DNA of 64,000 bases. Source: Roseovarius sp. THAF9 (GTDB lineage: Bacteria; Pseudomonadota; Alphaproteobacteria; Rhodobacterales; Rhodobacteraceae). Shown in pieces: positions 46,536-56,300 of the stretch. The translations under genes and the position numbers were made by a program. The notes under the pieces are model-generated. The model worked only from the letters and a program-made list of their open reading frames with translations, was not told the origin of the DNA and ran no database searches. Position 1 is the stretch's first letter. Each line of letters starts with the position of its first letter. The stretch is from contig NZ_CP045404.1 of the NCBI RefSeq assembly GCF_009363715.1, positions 1,642,001 to 1,706,000 on the forward strand, in the 5' to 3' direction.

Positions 46536-48185
46536 TCACACTCCGAAAAGGTCTTCCTGTTTGCGCCAGTCGAGCGGGATCTTCATGCGCAGAATCTGCC
46601 GGAGCGTGAGCGCGGGCGGAAGGGTGCCATCCCGGATGGCGACCTGGAGCCTCGGGGAGAGGAAAGCCAACGCAGTACGGGTGCGGATAAAGGAGTCGTG
46701 ATGCCCGGTATTTTTTTCGATCTGCGACAGCGGCGTACCGGCATGCAAAGCGGCGGTCCAGCGATGCGCCTCGGCGAGCGTGCGCAGCAGCACCGGATCG
46801 GGCGTGGGCGCGGCAGTGCCAACGACCAGCTTGGCCTCGACACCGCGCCGGCGCAGACCGATTGGCGCGACAATGCTGGTAAGATGCGGCGCGAGGTCTG
46901 CGACAGGGATCTGTAGAGCGTCGGACAAAACGGATGGATCGAGATCAAGCCGGATCTCGCGCGGTGCGATGCTGCCGCCGAGAAGCACACGCCGGAGCGG
47001 CTTCGGGTCCCGCGCCCGCAACCTGTGCGCCAGGTCCCGTGCCGCCCGCAGGAGATTCGGATCCGCACGGAGATCCGGTGTGTCGCGAAGCCGGTGCTCC
47101 ATCGTGGCGCCGGCGATATGATCAACGATGGTGGTGGCGACGATGGCTTCGAGCTTGCGACCCGGCAGCCGCCAGCCGGTGGGATCGGGCCCACGCGAGA
47201 TCAGCCGGTTCGAGACATAGTAGCAATGTGGCGTGTCCTTCCTGATACAGTGGGTCGGGGTCAGCCGGTCGCCGGTCTCGTCCCGCAACTTGCCGGTGAG
47301 CAGCGCGGCCTCCGCATTGGTCTTACGCCCGCGCTTTCGTCTTGTAGCCGCTTGCAGCTTGTTCTGGATCCAGAGGTCCTCGTCGATGATCGCTTTGTGC
47401 CGTCCCGGCCAGACAAGGTCCTTGTGACGGATCTGTCCGCGATAGACATGGTTGGTGAGGATCTTGTAGATCTGGCCGGTGGAAAGATGCCCGCCACCCT
47501 GTTCCCTACCGGAGGCAAAGCGATGTCGCTTGGAACGCAGGGCTCTATCGTCCGCCGCTCGCGCCACCGCGTTGATCTTGCCGTGTATGTTGTAGAGATC
47601 GAAGAGGGTGCGCACCGTTTCCGCCTCGGCCGCATTGACCACCAGTTCTCGCGTGTTGGGATCCGGGTGGGGATCGTAGCCTAGCGGGGGCACCCCGGCC
47701 ATCAAGAGGCCCTGTTTCTTGGAGGCGGCGATCTTGTCGCGGATTCGTTCGGCGGTCACCTCGCGCTCGAACTGGGCAAAGGAGAGCAGCACGTTGAGCG
47801 TGAGCCGCCCCATGGACGTGGCCGTGTTGAAGGCCTGGGTGACCGAGACGAAGGAACAGTCCTTCTGGTCCAGTCGTTCCACCAGCTTGGCGAAATCCGC
47901 CAGCGATCGGGTGAGACGATCGATCTTGTAGACCACGACCATGCGGATGCGCCCGGCCTCGATCTCCTGCAGCAGGCGTTGCAGGGCAGGGCGCTCGAGC
48001 GTGCCGCCGGAGATCCCGCCATCGTCAAAGCGTTCCCTCGCCAGGATCCAACCCTCATGTCTTTGACTTGCGATATAAGCCGCGCAGGCTTCGTACTGGG
48101 CGTCCAGCGAATTGAATCCCTGCTCGAGCCCTTCGTCCGATGATTTGCGCGTGTAGATCGCGCAGCAAATCCGGGGCGCCGCCAT
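46536..48185 (-). CDS. Large serine recombinase
   Basis: A 549-residue site-specific recombinase. The N-terminal resolvase domain begins ICCAIYTRKSSDEG, with the catalytic Ser in that motif (YTRKSS), and includes VVYKIDRLTRSLADFAKLVE and the SVTQAFNTATSMGRLTLNVL block. A Recombinase domain with a DNA-binding and zinc-ribbon-like central part follows. The start is fixed by the TGATG overlap with the DUF2924 gene; the frame is open upstream but not coding. Together with DUF2924 and DUF3489 genes it forms a cassette seen repeatedly in alphaproteobacterial accessory DNA. It probably moved this element; intact motifs suggest it may still be active. Confidence 0.9.
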   Translation of the reverse strand: MAAPRICCAIYTRKSSDEGLEQGFNSLDAQYEACAAYIASQRHEGWILARERFDDGGISGGTLERPALQRLLQEIEAGRIRMVVVYKIDRLTRSLADFAKLVERLDQKDCSFVSVTQAFNTATSMGRLTLNVLLSFAQFEREVTAERIRDKIAASKKQGLLMAGVPPLGYDPHPDPNTRELVVNAAEAETVRTLFDLYNIHGKINAVARAADDRALRSKRHRFASGREQGGGHLSTGQIYKILTNHVYRGQIRHKDLVWPGRHKAIIDEDLWIQNKLQAATRRKRGRKTNAEAALLTGKLRDETGDRLTPTHCIRKDTPHCYYVSNRLISRGPDPTGWRLPGRKLEAIVATTIVDHIAGATMEHRLRDTPDLRADPNLLRAARDLAHRLRARDPKPLRRVLLGGSIAPREIRLDLDPSVLSDALQIPVADLAPHLTSIVAPIGLRRRGVEAKLVVGTAAPTPDPVLLRTLAEAHRWTAALHAGTPLSQIEKNTGHHDSFIRTRTALAFLSPRLQVAIRDGTLPPALTLRQILRMKIPLDWRKQEDLFGV

Positions 48186-48592
48186 CAGTGCGTTCCCTTG
48201 AGGCCGAAAAACCGCGGACCGGACCAACGTGCCCCGGTAATTGCACGGGCGACCGATGAGAGGGACTTGTAGGGTGTGGCTTTCCAGAGGTAGCCGCTCT
48301 CGGTGACCTCGACTGCGTGCGTCACGCCGTTCCATTCACGAAGCAGGCGACCACCGGGCCTGAGCGTCGGCGCGGCGGCTGTGGAACGCCCCGCCACGCA
48401 GCGTTCGAGATCGGCCAGAAACCCCTTGGGCAGACCGCCGTAGCTGCGGGCCTGGATCTCGAATGCCAGGATGCGCCGCAGGAAGTATTGGCTGAGACTC
48501 TTCGGAACGGGCTCCTCGAAGAGGGTGTTCCAGACCGCAATGAGCGCCGCCCGGTCCATGGTCTCGATCTGGTCCACATTGGGCAAGGTCAT
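48185..48592 (-). CDS. DUF2924 protein of the recombinase cassette
   Basis: A 135-residue protein typical of DUF2924: ALIAVWNTLFEEPVPKSLSQ and FLRRILAFEIQARSYGGLPK, then LRPGGRLLREWNGVTHAVEV and YKSLSSVARAITGARWSGPR. The C-terminal part resembles a small DNA-binding fold (RAMA-like). The role is unknown; consistent linkage to serine recombinases suggests a recombination accessory factor. Its stop overlaps the recombinase start, and its ATG overlaps the DUF3489 stop. Confidence 0.85.
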   Translation of the reverse strand: MTLPNVDQIETMDRAALIAVWNTLFEEPVPKSLSQYFLRRILAFEIQARSYGGLPKGFLADLERCVAGRSTAAAPTLRPGGRLLREWNGVTHAVEVTESGYLWKATPYKSLSSVARAITGARWSGPRFFGLKGTH

Positions 48593-48828
48593 GCTTTCTC
48601 CGGCGATCCGGTGATGCGGTAGATCGCCGGACCGCCATTCGTCTTCGGGGGAAGGCGGTCGATGGTGTAGTCCGCCTTGCGCACTCCACTAAGTGCGGCG
48701 CGCACTGAATGCGGTTGCCAGCCCGTCGCTGTCTCAAGTGCCGGCAGATCCGCGCCGGCCTTGCGCGAGAGCAGCTTGCGGACGAGCGCGGTCTTAGTCG
48801 CGGGCTTGCTGGTCCTAGCGTTTGTCAT
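48589..48828 (-). CDS. DUF3489 protein of the recombinase cassette
   Basis: A 79-residue protein of the DUF3489 type: KTALVRKLLSRKAGADLPAL, ETATGWQPHSVRAALSGVRK, then DRLPPKTNGGPAIYRI. The middle forms a winged-helix-like, probably DNA-binding, fold. GAGGAG lies six bases before the ATG, making this the first gene of a tightly overlapping three-gene unit. It may regulate the cassette or help the recombinase; no function is established that I know of. Confidence 0.85.
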   Translation of the reverse strand: MTNARTSKPATKTALVRKLLSRKAGADLPALETATGWQPHSVRAALSGVRKADYTIDRLPPKTNGGPAIYRITGSPEKA

Positions 48829-49149
48829 GAATTTCTCCTCTGTTGCGCGGCGCCGTAGGAGGCAGCGCCGTCACCGAGGAAAGTCCGGGCGTCGATCCGG
48901 GCGCGTGATAAATGACGCTCTGTTCGGCGCGGATGTCCAATGAATTCGACGGAACATGCTTCCAAAAGACAGTGGCGCGTTCGTCAACCTTTTCAATAGC
49001 GTATGGTTGACTTCGAATGTATTTTCGAAGCGAGCTATGAGAAAGAGGAAGACCCTGTAGAGTAGTCTTCCGTTTCCACAGCGGTCGGCGGTGGTTGCGG
49101 TGGAATTCTTGGGTTTTCTCGCTCCACCGATCTGGTCCTTGATACAAAG
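48829..49149. other. Divergent intergenic region of the recombinase cassette
   Basis: About 320 bases between the DUF3489 gene and the methylase pseudogene. I see no gene here; an open frame on the minus strand has no ribosome site or recognisable content. It should carry the cassette promoter. The composition is more AT-rich than the core (for example CAACCTTTTCAATAGCG). Confidence 0.4.
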
Positions 49150-50607
49150 GTGGAGACGAATTCGAAAAAGAAATTACGCAACAAATCTGGCGACCATGTC
49201 GCGCACAACGACGAGCCGGTCTCTCAGTCACACACCGACCGAAACGATCTCTTTCCGTCCTTAGCTCTGCTCTGGATTGCCGTGAACAACATCAATGCGA
49301 AGCCGCGCCGCGTAAGGCGCGCGTTGAAGGCACAAGAAGATGCGGTCTTGCGATCCATCGAGCGGTTCGGTTTCCGGATTCCGCTGCTGGTGCGACGCAA
49401 ATCCTGCGGTGACCGGTACGAGGTAGTCGATGGGCATACGCGCCTGACCGCAGCGCAACGCCTTGGTGCCGAAAAACTACCCTGCCTCCTTGTTGATGGG
49501 CTGCCCGAGGTAGAAATCAATCGGCTGACCCTTTCTCTCAACAAGCTCCAGGAGAGTGGTGAGTGGGACGCTGATGCGCTGCGTCTTGAGATCAAGGACA
49601 TCATCGATTTCAGCGGCGACTACGAAATCCCCGGCTTCGAGGTTCCGGAAATCGACCTCATGCTGCAGGACCTGTTGATCGAGGCTAACGATCGCAACCC
49701 GCTTGATGATCTCGACTGCGCCGCTGCTGACAGCACCGATCCGGTGACAGTGCTCGGTGAAATCTGGATTGCGGACGGCCAAAGGGTTGCCTGCGGGCGC
49801 GCGCAGGATCTGGCCAGCCTTGCCTGCGCCACATCCATAGGCACAACCGCGATGATCATCACAGACCCGCCCTACAATGTGCCGGTGAACGGCCATGTCA
49901 GCACGGTTGCTGGTTGACACGCGGAGTTCGCGCAAGCCTCCGGCGAGATGAGTCCTGACGAGTTTGTCGCGTTCTTGGTGGCATGTCTCAGCCCTTCGAT
50001 TGCGAGTTTGCAGCCGGGCGGGATCTCTTATGTGTTTATGGACTGGAGGCATCAGGGGGAGCTCCTTGCGGCCATCCGTGAATTGGGTTTGGGGGCCATA
50101 AACCTCGCGGTTTAGGTGAAGGCGGCCGCCGGAATGGGTGAGCTCTATCGGTCATAGCACGAACTTGTCTACGTTTTGCGAAAGCCCGGTGCACCGCATC
50201 GCAACAACGTTGAGCTCGGGCGCTACGGCCGTAACCGGTCTAATGTCTGGGAGTACGGGGGCGCCACTAGCGGCAAAACCGAGCAGGATGACTTCTCCGT
50301 GCGCCCGACCGTCAAGCCGGTGGCCATGATCCGCGACGCCGTTCTCGATGTCTTCGCTCCCGGTGAAGTCGTTATCGACAGTTTCCTTGGGTCGGGCTGG
50401 ACGCTGATCGCGGCAGAGACCGCGCACCGTCGCTGCCTCGGCGTCGAATTCGAACCGGTCTACGTCGACGTGGCGCTACGGCGCTGGATGAGCCTGACCG
50501 GGCGCGAGGTTCGACACGCAGCGACCGGAGAGACCTTTGCCCAAGTCGCCGAGCGGCGTTCGATAAAGCTTCTGCCTGCGCCTAATGAGGAGGAAGCCGA
50601 TGCCTGA
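49150..50607 (+). pseudogene. ParB-domain DNA methylase with three in-frame stop codons
   Basis: The frame runs 486 codons but is broken by TGA at 49915, TAG at 50113 and TAG at 50155, with no frameshift. Residues about 40-140 are a ParB/Srx-like domain (YEVVDGHTRLTAAQRLGAEK). Then comes a beta-class N6/N4 methyltransferase: DPPYNV at 239-244, a long middle part, the substrate-binding APHRNNVELGRYGRNRSNVW region, and the SAM motif FLGSGWTLIAAE, where the usual GSGTT has become GSGWT. Each stop can be explained by one C-to-T or G-to-A change (Arg CGA, Trp TGG, Gln CAG). Such ParB-methylase proteins are common in phage-like elements. Function is almost certainly lost. Confidence 0.85.
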
Positions 50608-50887
50608 CGACTATGAAGTCGGCTACGGCCGCCCGCCGGAGAGTGGAAGATTCAGGAAGGGTCAGTCGGGTAATCCGGCCGGACGGCGGGCCGAGCAGGA
50701 GCGCTTCGCCTCGGTGCTGCGCGAAGAGCTGGCGAACGATACCGGCCTGCCAAATCAGTCCCTTGATGCGCTGCGCCAAGAACTGGACGCGCATGAGGAT
50801 GCCATAGGCGGCTTTGACGCCCTTGCAGACCTTTACCTTGATGCTGGTGGACGGCTTCAGTGCCTCAGCGAGCCTTACACAGGCTAA
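50600..50887 (+). CDS. DUF5681 protein, probably truncated
   Basis: A 95-residue frame beginning MPDDYEVGYGRPPESGRFRK then GQSGNPAGRR, the N-terminal signature of DUF5681, a phage/mobile-element family. AGGAGG-like sequence lies before the ATG, which overlaps the methylase stop. After residue 35 the sequence departs from the family pattern, and IS debris follows, so the gene may be cut by the insertion. Function unknown. Confidence 0.6.
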   Translation: MPDDYEVGYGRPPESGRFRKGQSGNPAGRRAEQERFASVLREELANDTGLPNQSLDALRQELDAHEDAIGGFDALADLYLDAGGRLQCLSEPYTG

Positions 50888-50958
50888 GTTGGCCGAAAAT
50901 AAGCGATTCCTGCGCCACGAGACGCGCAACGCCCGCAGGAATCAGATCAAAGCCATTT

Positions 50959-51216
50959 TAAGCGCGGCTGATGGCAGATCACGGCAAGACCTGTTCGATG
51001 AGCAGATCCGGAAATGTCCGGGGCAACGCCGCAATGGAGAGCTTCTTCTCCTCGCTGAAAACCGAGCGGGTCAGGCGAAAAACCTACCGGGCCAGAAAAC
51101 AGGCACGCGCCGATGTGTTCGATTACTTTGAGCGGTTTTACAACCCAACGCGTCGTCATTCGACCATCGGCTATCTAAGCCCCATGACCTTTGAGGAGCA
51201 CGCTATGAAAGCTTAA
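50959..51216 (+). pseudogene. IS3-family transposase remnant (OrfB 3' end)
   Basis: The last about 85 codons of an IS3-type integrase: RLMADHGKTCSMSRSGNV, then NAAMESFFSSLKTER with the catalytic Glu, and FYNPTRRHSTIGYLSPMTFE. The DDE domain's earlier parts and OrfA are missing. The first 70 bases before it match no gene. The sequence after the stop (TCCACGAAATCGGCGGCAGG) looks like the right terminal end of such an IS; the matching left end was not found. Confidence 0.85.
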
Positions 51217-51325
51217 GTTGCCGTCCACGAAATCGGCGGCAGGCCAGTACGTTATGGTCGCTAACGTGCCACGGCGAAGAACCTTAGCTGTATTTCGACA
51301 GGCCGCAACGCGCTTTGGTTTTGCG

Positions 51326-51931
51326 TTACAGCAACCCCTTGTCACGGGCCAACATCGCGGCGTGGGTGCGGTTGCGGGCGCCAAGCTTGCGCGACAGGGT
51401 CTTCACGTGCAGCTTCACGGTCACCTCTTGAATGTCCAACTCGCGGGCAATCTCTCGATTTTGCTTGCCGTCCGCGACACCGCGCAGAACCATTTGCTCC
51501 CGTGGGGTCAGATGGGTTGCAGTTGCACTTGCAGGCGCATCATTCCGGAAATGCTGAGGAAGATAGGTTTCGCCGATCAGCATCTGATTTATCGCCGAAA
51601 CCAGCTGATCCGGGTCGAGCGTTTTCGGCAGAAAGCCCGCTGCGCCGGCCCGAAGTGCCCGACGCGCGATATCCGGCGGCGCGGTACCCGACAGGATAGC
51701 CACAGGACATCCCGATTGCGCCCGCATCCGCGTCAACCCTGCCAACGCATCCATCCCGGGCATTGTGTAGTCCAGAAGGATCAGGTTGAACGGCCCTCTC
51801 TCTGCGTTGACCTTCAAAGCCTCGGGCAGCGATCCGGCTTTTTCCACCTGGAACCCGGCCTGGCGGGTCAGGAAATACACAATTGTTTCAAGGACGAGAG
51901 CGTGGTCGTCGGCCAGCAATATCCTGTTCAT
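51326..51931 (-). CDS. LuxR/NarL-type response regulator (orphan)
   Basis: A 201-residue two-domain regulator. The receiver domain has LLADDH at the start and the phospho-acceptor Asp in ILLDYTMPGMDA. The C-terminal LuxR HTH is LTPREQMVLRGVADGKQNRE and IARELDIQEVTVKLHVKTL. No kinase gene is adjacent. The ATG giving MNRILLADDH is chosen; an upstream open frame of 43 codons lacks protein-like features. It is divergent from the RND efflux genes, about 310 bases away, and may control them, though this is inference. Confidence 0.85.
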   Translation of the reverse strand: MNRILLADDHALVLETIVYFLTRQAGFQVEKAGSLPEALKVNAERGPFNLILLDYTMPGMDALAGLTRMRAQSGCPVAILSGTAPPDIARRALRAGAAGFLPKTLDPDQLVSAINQMLIGETYLPQHFRNDAPASATATHLTPREQMVLRGVADGKQNREIARELDIQEVTVKLHVKTLSRKLGARNRTHAAMLARDKGLL

Positions 51932-52240
51932 GCGCCGAGAGCTTTCCCTCGATTGGTGCTGCTTTCGCGCCGTGCTCCCAGACTGGGCAGCGACGGTCGA
52001 CAGCCTCTCTACACTATCCGTAAGCGCCGCGCCATTGTTTACCATGACCGAATGCGCCACATGCGCCCGGATCCCCGCGCGCGGCGCTCACGGATATGTG
52101 AAGGCCGGCAGGCCCAAGCTTCGTTCGGCGTATCGCTTCGGACGGGTGTGTGCGCTTGCTATTCGGGGCGGTTAATCTAACCTACGGCAACCTGCCCGAT
52201 GTGGTGACGCCACTGCGGGACGGGGAGATGGAGCCGCCGG
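51932..52240. other. Divergent intergenic region between regulator and efflux genes
   Basis: About 310 bases with no gene that I can support. GGGGAGATGGAG precedes the efflux adaptor start. Promoters for both directions should lie here; no clear operator repeats were seen. Confidence 0.35.
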
Positions 52241-53332
52241 ATGTCCGTATTCAAACAATTATTGCTGATCGGCCTTCTGGGCCTGATCAGCTATGGTGGT
52301 TATTGGGGCTATGAGACCTATCTTGCACCTCCGGCAGAGGCGGTAGAGATCCGCGGGTCCGGCCCCGTCACCATCGAGACGGCACAGGCCGAAACCGAGC
52401 GCATTTACCAGAACGTCGAGGCCGTGGGCACGACACGTGCTGTCAATTCGGTGCAGATTGTGCCCGAAACCGACGGCCGCATTGTGGAACTGGCAATTAC
52501 GCCGGGTGCCCGGGTTAAAGAGGGCACTGTCCTTGTCCGGCTGGACGATGCGATAGAACGCGCCGATTTGGCCGAAGCCAAGGCGCGGCTGGTCGAGCGC
52601 CGCCAAGTGCTGGAGCGGATCGAGCAATTGCGCAGCACCAACGCCGTAAGCCAGGCCACCCAGGAGGAAGCGGTCGCGCGACTGGCGGAGGCCGAAGCGC
52701 AGTTGGACCGCGCCCAACAAAGGCTGGACCAGCGGACTATAATCGCGCCTTTTGCTGGCGTTCTGGGTTTGCCGGAAGTCGACCGTGGCGCGCGTGTGAC
52801 GAGCAATGACATGATCGCGCGACTTGATGACCTCAGCCAAGTGGAGCTTGAATTCTCGTTGCCCGAGACCCTGTTTGCGAAAGTCCGCCGCGGTATGCCG
52901 GTCGAGGCGCAGAGCGTGGCCTTCGAGGATCGGGTCTTCGAAGGGCAGATCGACGCCGTGGACAGTCGGATCGACCCGGTGTCGCGGGCGTTTCGGGCGC
53001 GTGCCCTTATCCCCAATCCACAAGGCCTATTGCCGGCGGGCATGTTCATGTCTTTGACGCTAACGCTTTCCGAGGACGACGCGCTGGTGGTCCCGGAGGA
53101 GGCGATCGTGTTCCAGGCGGCCGAAACCTATGTTTTCGCCATTTCCGACGGTACGGCCACCCTAAAACCCGTGCAGACCGGGGCGCGACAAACCGGCAAG
53201 GTTGCAGTTCTGAACGGACTGGAACCGGGCGAGGAGGTGGCGATACGCGGGCTTGGCCGATTGCGCGATGGGGCTGAAGTGACGGTTAAATCGACCGAAC
53301 CGGCCTCTGAAGGGTCGGAGGGCGATACGTGA
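52241..53332 (+). CDS. RND efflux periplasmic adaptor (HlyD/MFP family)
   Basis: A 363-residue membrane fusion protein. An N-terminal hydrophobic anchor (LLLIGLLGLISYGGYWGY) is followed by a biotinyl-lipoyl hairpin (about 65-185, with a coiled coil LVERRQVLERIEQLRSTNAV), the IIAPFAGVLGLPEVDRGARV barrel strand, and beta-barrel and membrane-proximal domains. It links the inner-membrane RND pump to an outer-membrane channel. No TolC-like gene follows. Its end overlaps the pump gene start (GTGA). Confidence 0.9.
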   Translation: MSVFKQLLLIGLLGLISYGGYWGYETYLAPPAEAVEIRGSGPVTIETAQAETERIYQNVEAVGTTRAVNSVQIVPETDGRIVELAITPGARVKEGTVLVRLDDAIERADLAEAKARLVERRQVLERIEQLRSTNAVSQATQEEAVARLAEAEAQLDRAQQRLDQRTIIAPFAGVLGLPEVDRGARVTSNDMIARLDDLSQVELEFSLPETLFAKVRRGMPVEAQSVAFEDRVFEGQIDAVDSRIDPVSRAFRARALIPNPQGLLPAGMFMSLTLTLSEDDALVVPEEAIVFQAAETYVFAISDGTATLKPVQTGARQTGKVAVLNGLEPGEEVAIRGLGRLRDGAEVTVKSTEPASEGSEGDT

Positions 53333-56300
53333 CACTCTCGGACATCGCCGTGCGCCGCCCGGTTCTGGCAGCGGTGGCCAGTCTATTGATCTTGGTCTTC
53401 GGCCTTGCGGCAGTGCAGAGCATCCCCGTGCGCGAATTGCCCGATGTCGACAACGCCGTGGTCACGATCACGACCGAGTATCGTGGCGCGGCTCCCGAGG
53501 TGATCGACACCGATATCACTGAAACGCTGGAAGGCGCCGTCGCCGCAATCACCGGCCTGCGCTCGATCAGTTCGGAATCGCGCCAGGGCCGCAGCCGCAT
53601 CACTCTGGAATTCGAGACCTCGCGCGATCTGGACAACGCGGCCAATGACGTGCGCAACGCCATCGGACGGGTTACCGGGCAACTGCCTGAAGAAGCCGGC
53701 GAACCTCGAGTGGTCAAGTCCGACGCCGACGCGGACCCGGTCATGCGGCTGGCCGTGACGTCGGACCGGATGACGACCGCCGAAATCACCGATTACATCG
53801 ACCGCTTCATCGCCGACCGCATCGCCACGGTTGATGGCGTGGCGGATCTGAACATCTATGGCGAGCGCCCCTTCGCGGTGCGCATCTGGCTTGACCGGCG
53901 TGCGCTGGCGGCGCGCAAGCTGACGGTGGCCGATGTCGAAGCTTCTTTGAGGCGCAACAACCTCGAGTTGCCGGCTGGCGAGGTCAAATCGCAGGACCGG
54001 CAATTGACCGTCCGGTTGAACTCCCGCCTGAGCAATATCGAGGATTTCCGCGACGTGGTGCTGGATCGTGTGGCGGGCTTTCCCGTGCGCCTTGGTGATG
54101 TGGCAAGGGTCGAACCGGGCGTGGCCGATGACAGCACCATCGTGCGCACTGATGGGACCGACGCGGTGGGCATCGCCGTCCTGCGCCAAAGCAAGTCGAA
54201 CACCCTGGCCATTTCCCAGGCCGTGCGCGCCGAGATCGAGGCGATCACGCCAACCTTGCCCCAGGGCATGACACTGATCGTCGGATCGGATGACGCGCTG
54301 TTCGTCGGAGCCTCGATCCGCGAGGTGGTTATCGCGCTCAGTATCTCGCTTACACTGGTGGTTCTTGTCATTCTCGTATTCCTGCGCAGCCCCCGGGCAA
54401 CATTGATCCCCGTCGTTGCGATCCCCGTGTCCCTGATCGGTTGTTTCATCCTGATTTCCGCCTGGGGATTCTCGCTTAACACTTTGACGCTGCTGGCGCT
54501 GCTTCTGGCTATTGGCCTTGTGGTCGACGACGCCATCGTGGTGCTGGAAAACATCCAGCGCCGGATCGAGATGGGGGAGAGTCCGCTTGCCGCCAGCTAT
54601 CGCGGAGCGCGTCAGGTGACGTTTGCGGTCATCGCCACATCGCTGACCTTGATGGCGGTCTTCGTGCCCCTGTCGTTCATGCCCGGACAGGTCGGGCGCC
54701 TTTTCGTCGAGTTCGGATGGGTCATGGCTGGGACGGTGGCGATATCAACCTTCGTGGCCCTGACCGCCTGCCCGGCGCTGGCCTCGAAGGTGCTGCGTCA
54801 GCGCGACGGGGTGTCCGGAGACGACGCCGACAAATTGGGATGGGCGCAACGCAAGTACGAAGCGCTGCTGAAACGCGCGGTGCAAGCGCCACTTGTAGTG
54901 CTTGCTGTGGCTCTGAGCGTGACCGGGGGCGCTGCGCTCTTCTATGAGGGCCTCCCTCGCGAGCTTGCCCCGCGCGAGGACCGCGGCGTGGGATTCGTGC
55001 CGCTGACCGCGCCCCAGGGCAGCACGGTGGAGCATTCCGATATCGCCGCGCGGCAGGTCGAGGGGATTTTGGAACCACTGCGCCAGTCCGGCGTGATCGA
55101 GACGGTTTTCACCTTTACCGGCTGGGGTAACCGGGCGTGGCGGTCTTTCGTGGTGTTTCGCCTTGCCCCCTGGGACGAACGTGACATGTCCGTTTCAGAG
55201 GTGGTCGGCCAAATCGCACCTCGGATGGGAGACGTGACAATCGCCCGTGGCTTTCCGGTAACGCCGGCCGGTCTCGGCCTGCGCGGCAACTCCACCCCGG
55301 TGCGGGTGGTCGTCGGTGGCCCGGATTTCGAGAGCGTCAAGGAATGGGCCGAACTCCTGCAAGCGGAAGCCGAGACCATTCCGGGGCTGGTCAATCCCGA
55401 GATCGACTTCGACCAGAATCTGCCGCAACTCGACGTCACGATCGACCGCGCGCGTGCGGATGACCTTGGCATATCGGTGGAAACGATCGCCGGTACCTTG
55501 CAGACGCTGCTGGCCTCGCGCGAGGTCACAGGCTTTGTCAGCCGGGGCCGGGAGTACCCGGTGATCCTTCAGGCGCAGGATGACGACCGGAACACGCCGT
55601 CGGATATCGACAATATCTTCGTGCGGGCGGGCGACGGCGAAACACTCGTGCCGCTCGGGGCCCTGGTCGATCTGCGAGAGAATGCCGCCGCCCCCAGCCT
55701 GCGACGCTTTGATCGCCTGCCGTCCGTTCAGCTTTCCGGGGCTCTGGAACCCGGCGCGCAGCTTGGTACCGTGCTTGACACGATCGAAACGGCCGCGCGG
55801 GATATCCTACCGGTCGAGGCCAAGTTGGGGTACGAGGGTCAGTCGCGTACTTTCAAGGACACGTCGGCGGGCGTCGGCTTTGTTCTTGCCCTGTCGCTGC
55901 TGATCGTGTTCCTTGTACTTGCCGCCCAGTTCGAAAGCTTTGTGCACCCGGTCACGATCATGCTGACCGTTCCGGCGGGACTGGCCGGGGCGATCTATGC
56001 GATGGCGCTGGGGGGACTCACGCTCAATGTTTACAGCCAGATCGGGATCATCCTTTTGGTCGGGCTGGTCGCCAAGAACGGCATCCTGATCGTGGAGTTC
56101 GCCAACCAGCTGCGCAATGACGGGCTTGAAACCCGCGAGGCGGTCATTCGCGCTGGCACCCTGCGCCTGCGACCGATCGTCATGACGGTGGTCTCGACCA
56201 TCCTCGGCGCCTTGCCCCTTGTCATGGCTACCGGCGCCGGCGCCGAAAGCCGACAGGCCATCGGCACGGTGATCGTCGCCGGCCTATCGTTGTCGGCGGT

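Noticed and set aside
48815..49231. Minus-strand frame of 138 codons upstream of DUF3489
   Set aside because: It overlaps the starts of both flanking genes and has no protein-like features.
49915..50157. Recoding (selenocysteine or readthrough) of the three stops in the methylase
   Set aside because: A mix of TGA and TAG, no recoding structure, and a degenerate SAM motif (GSGWT) fit simple decay better.
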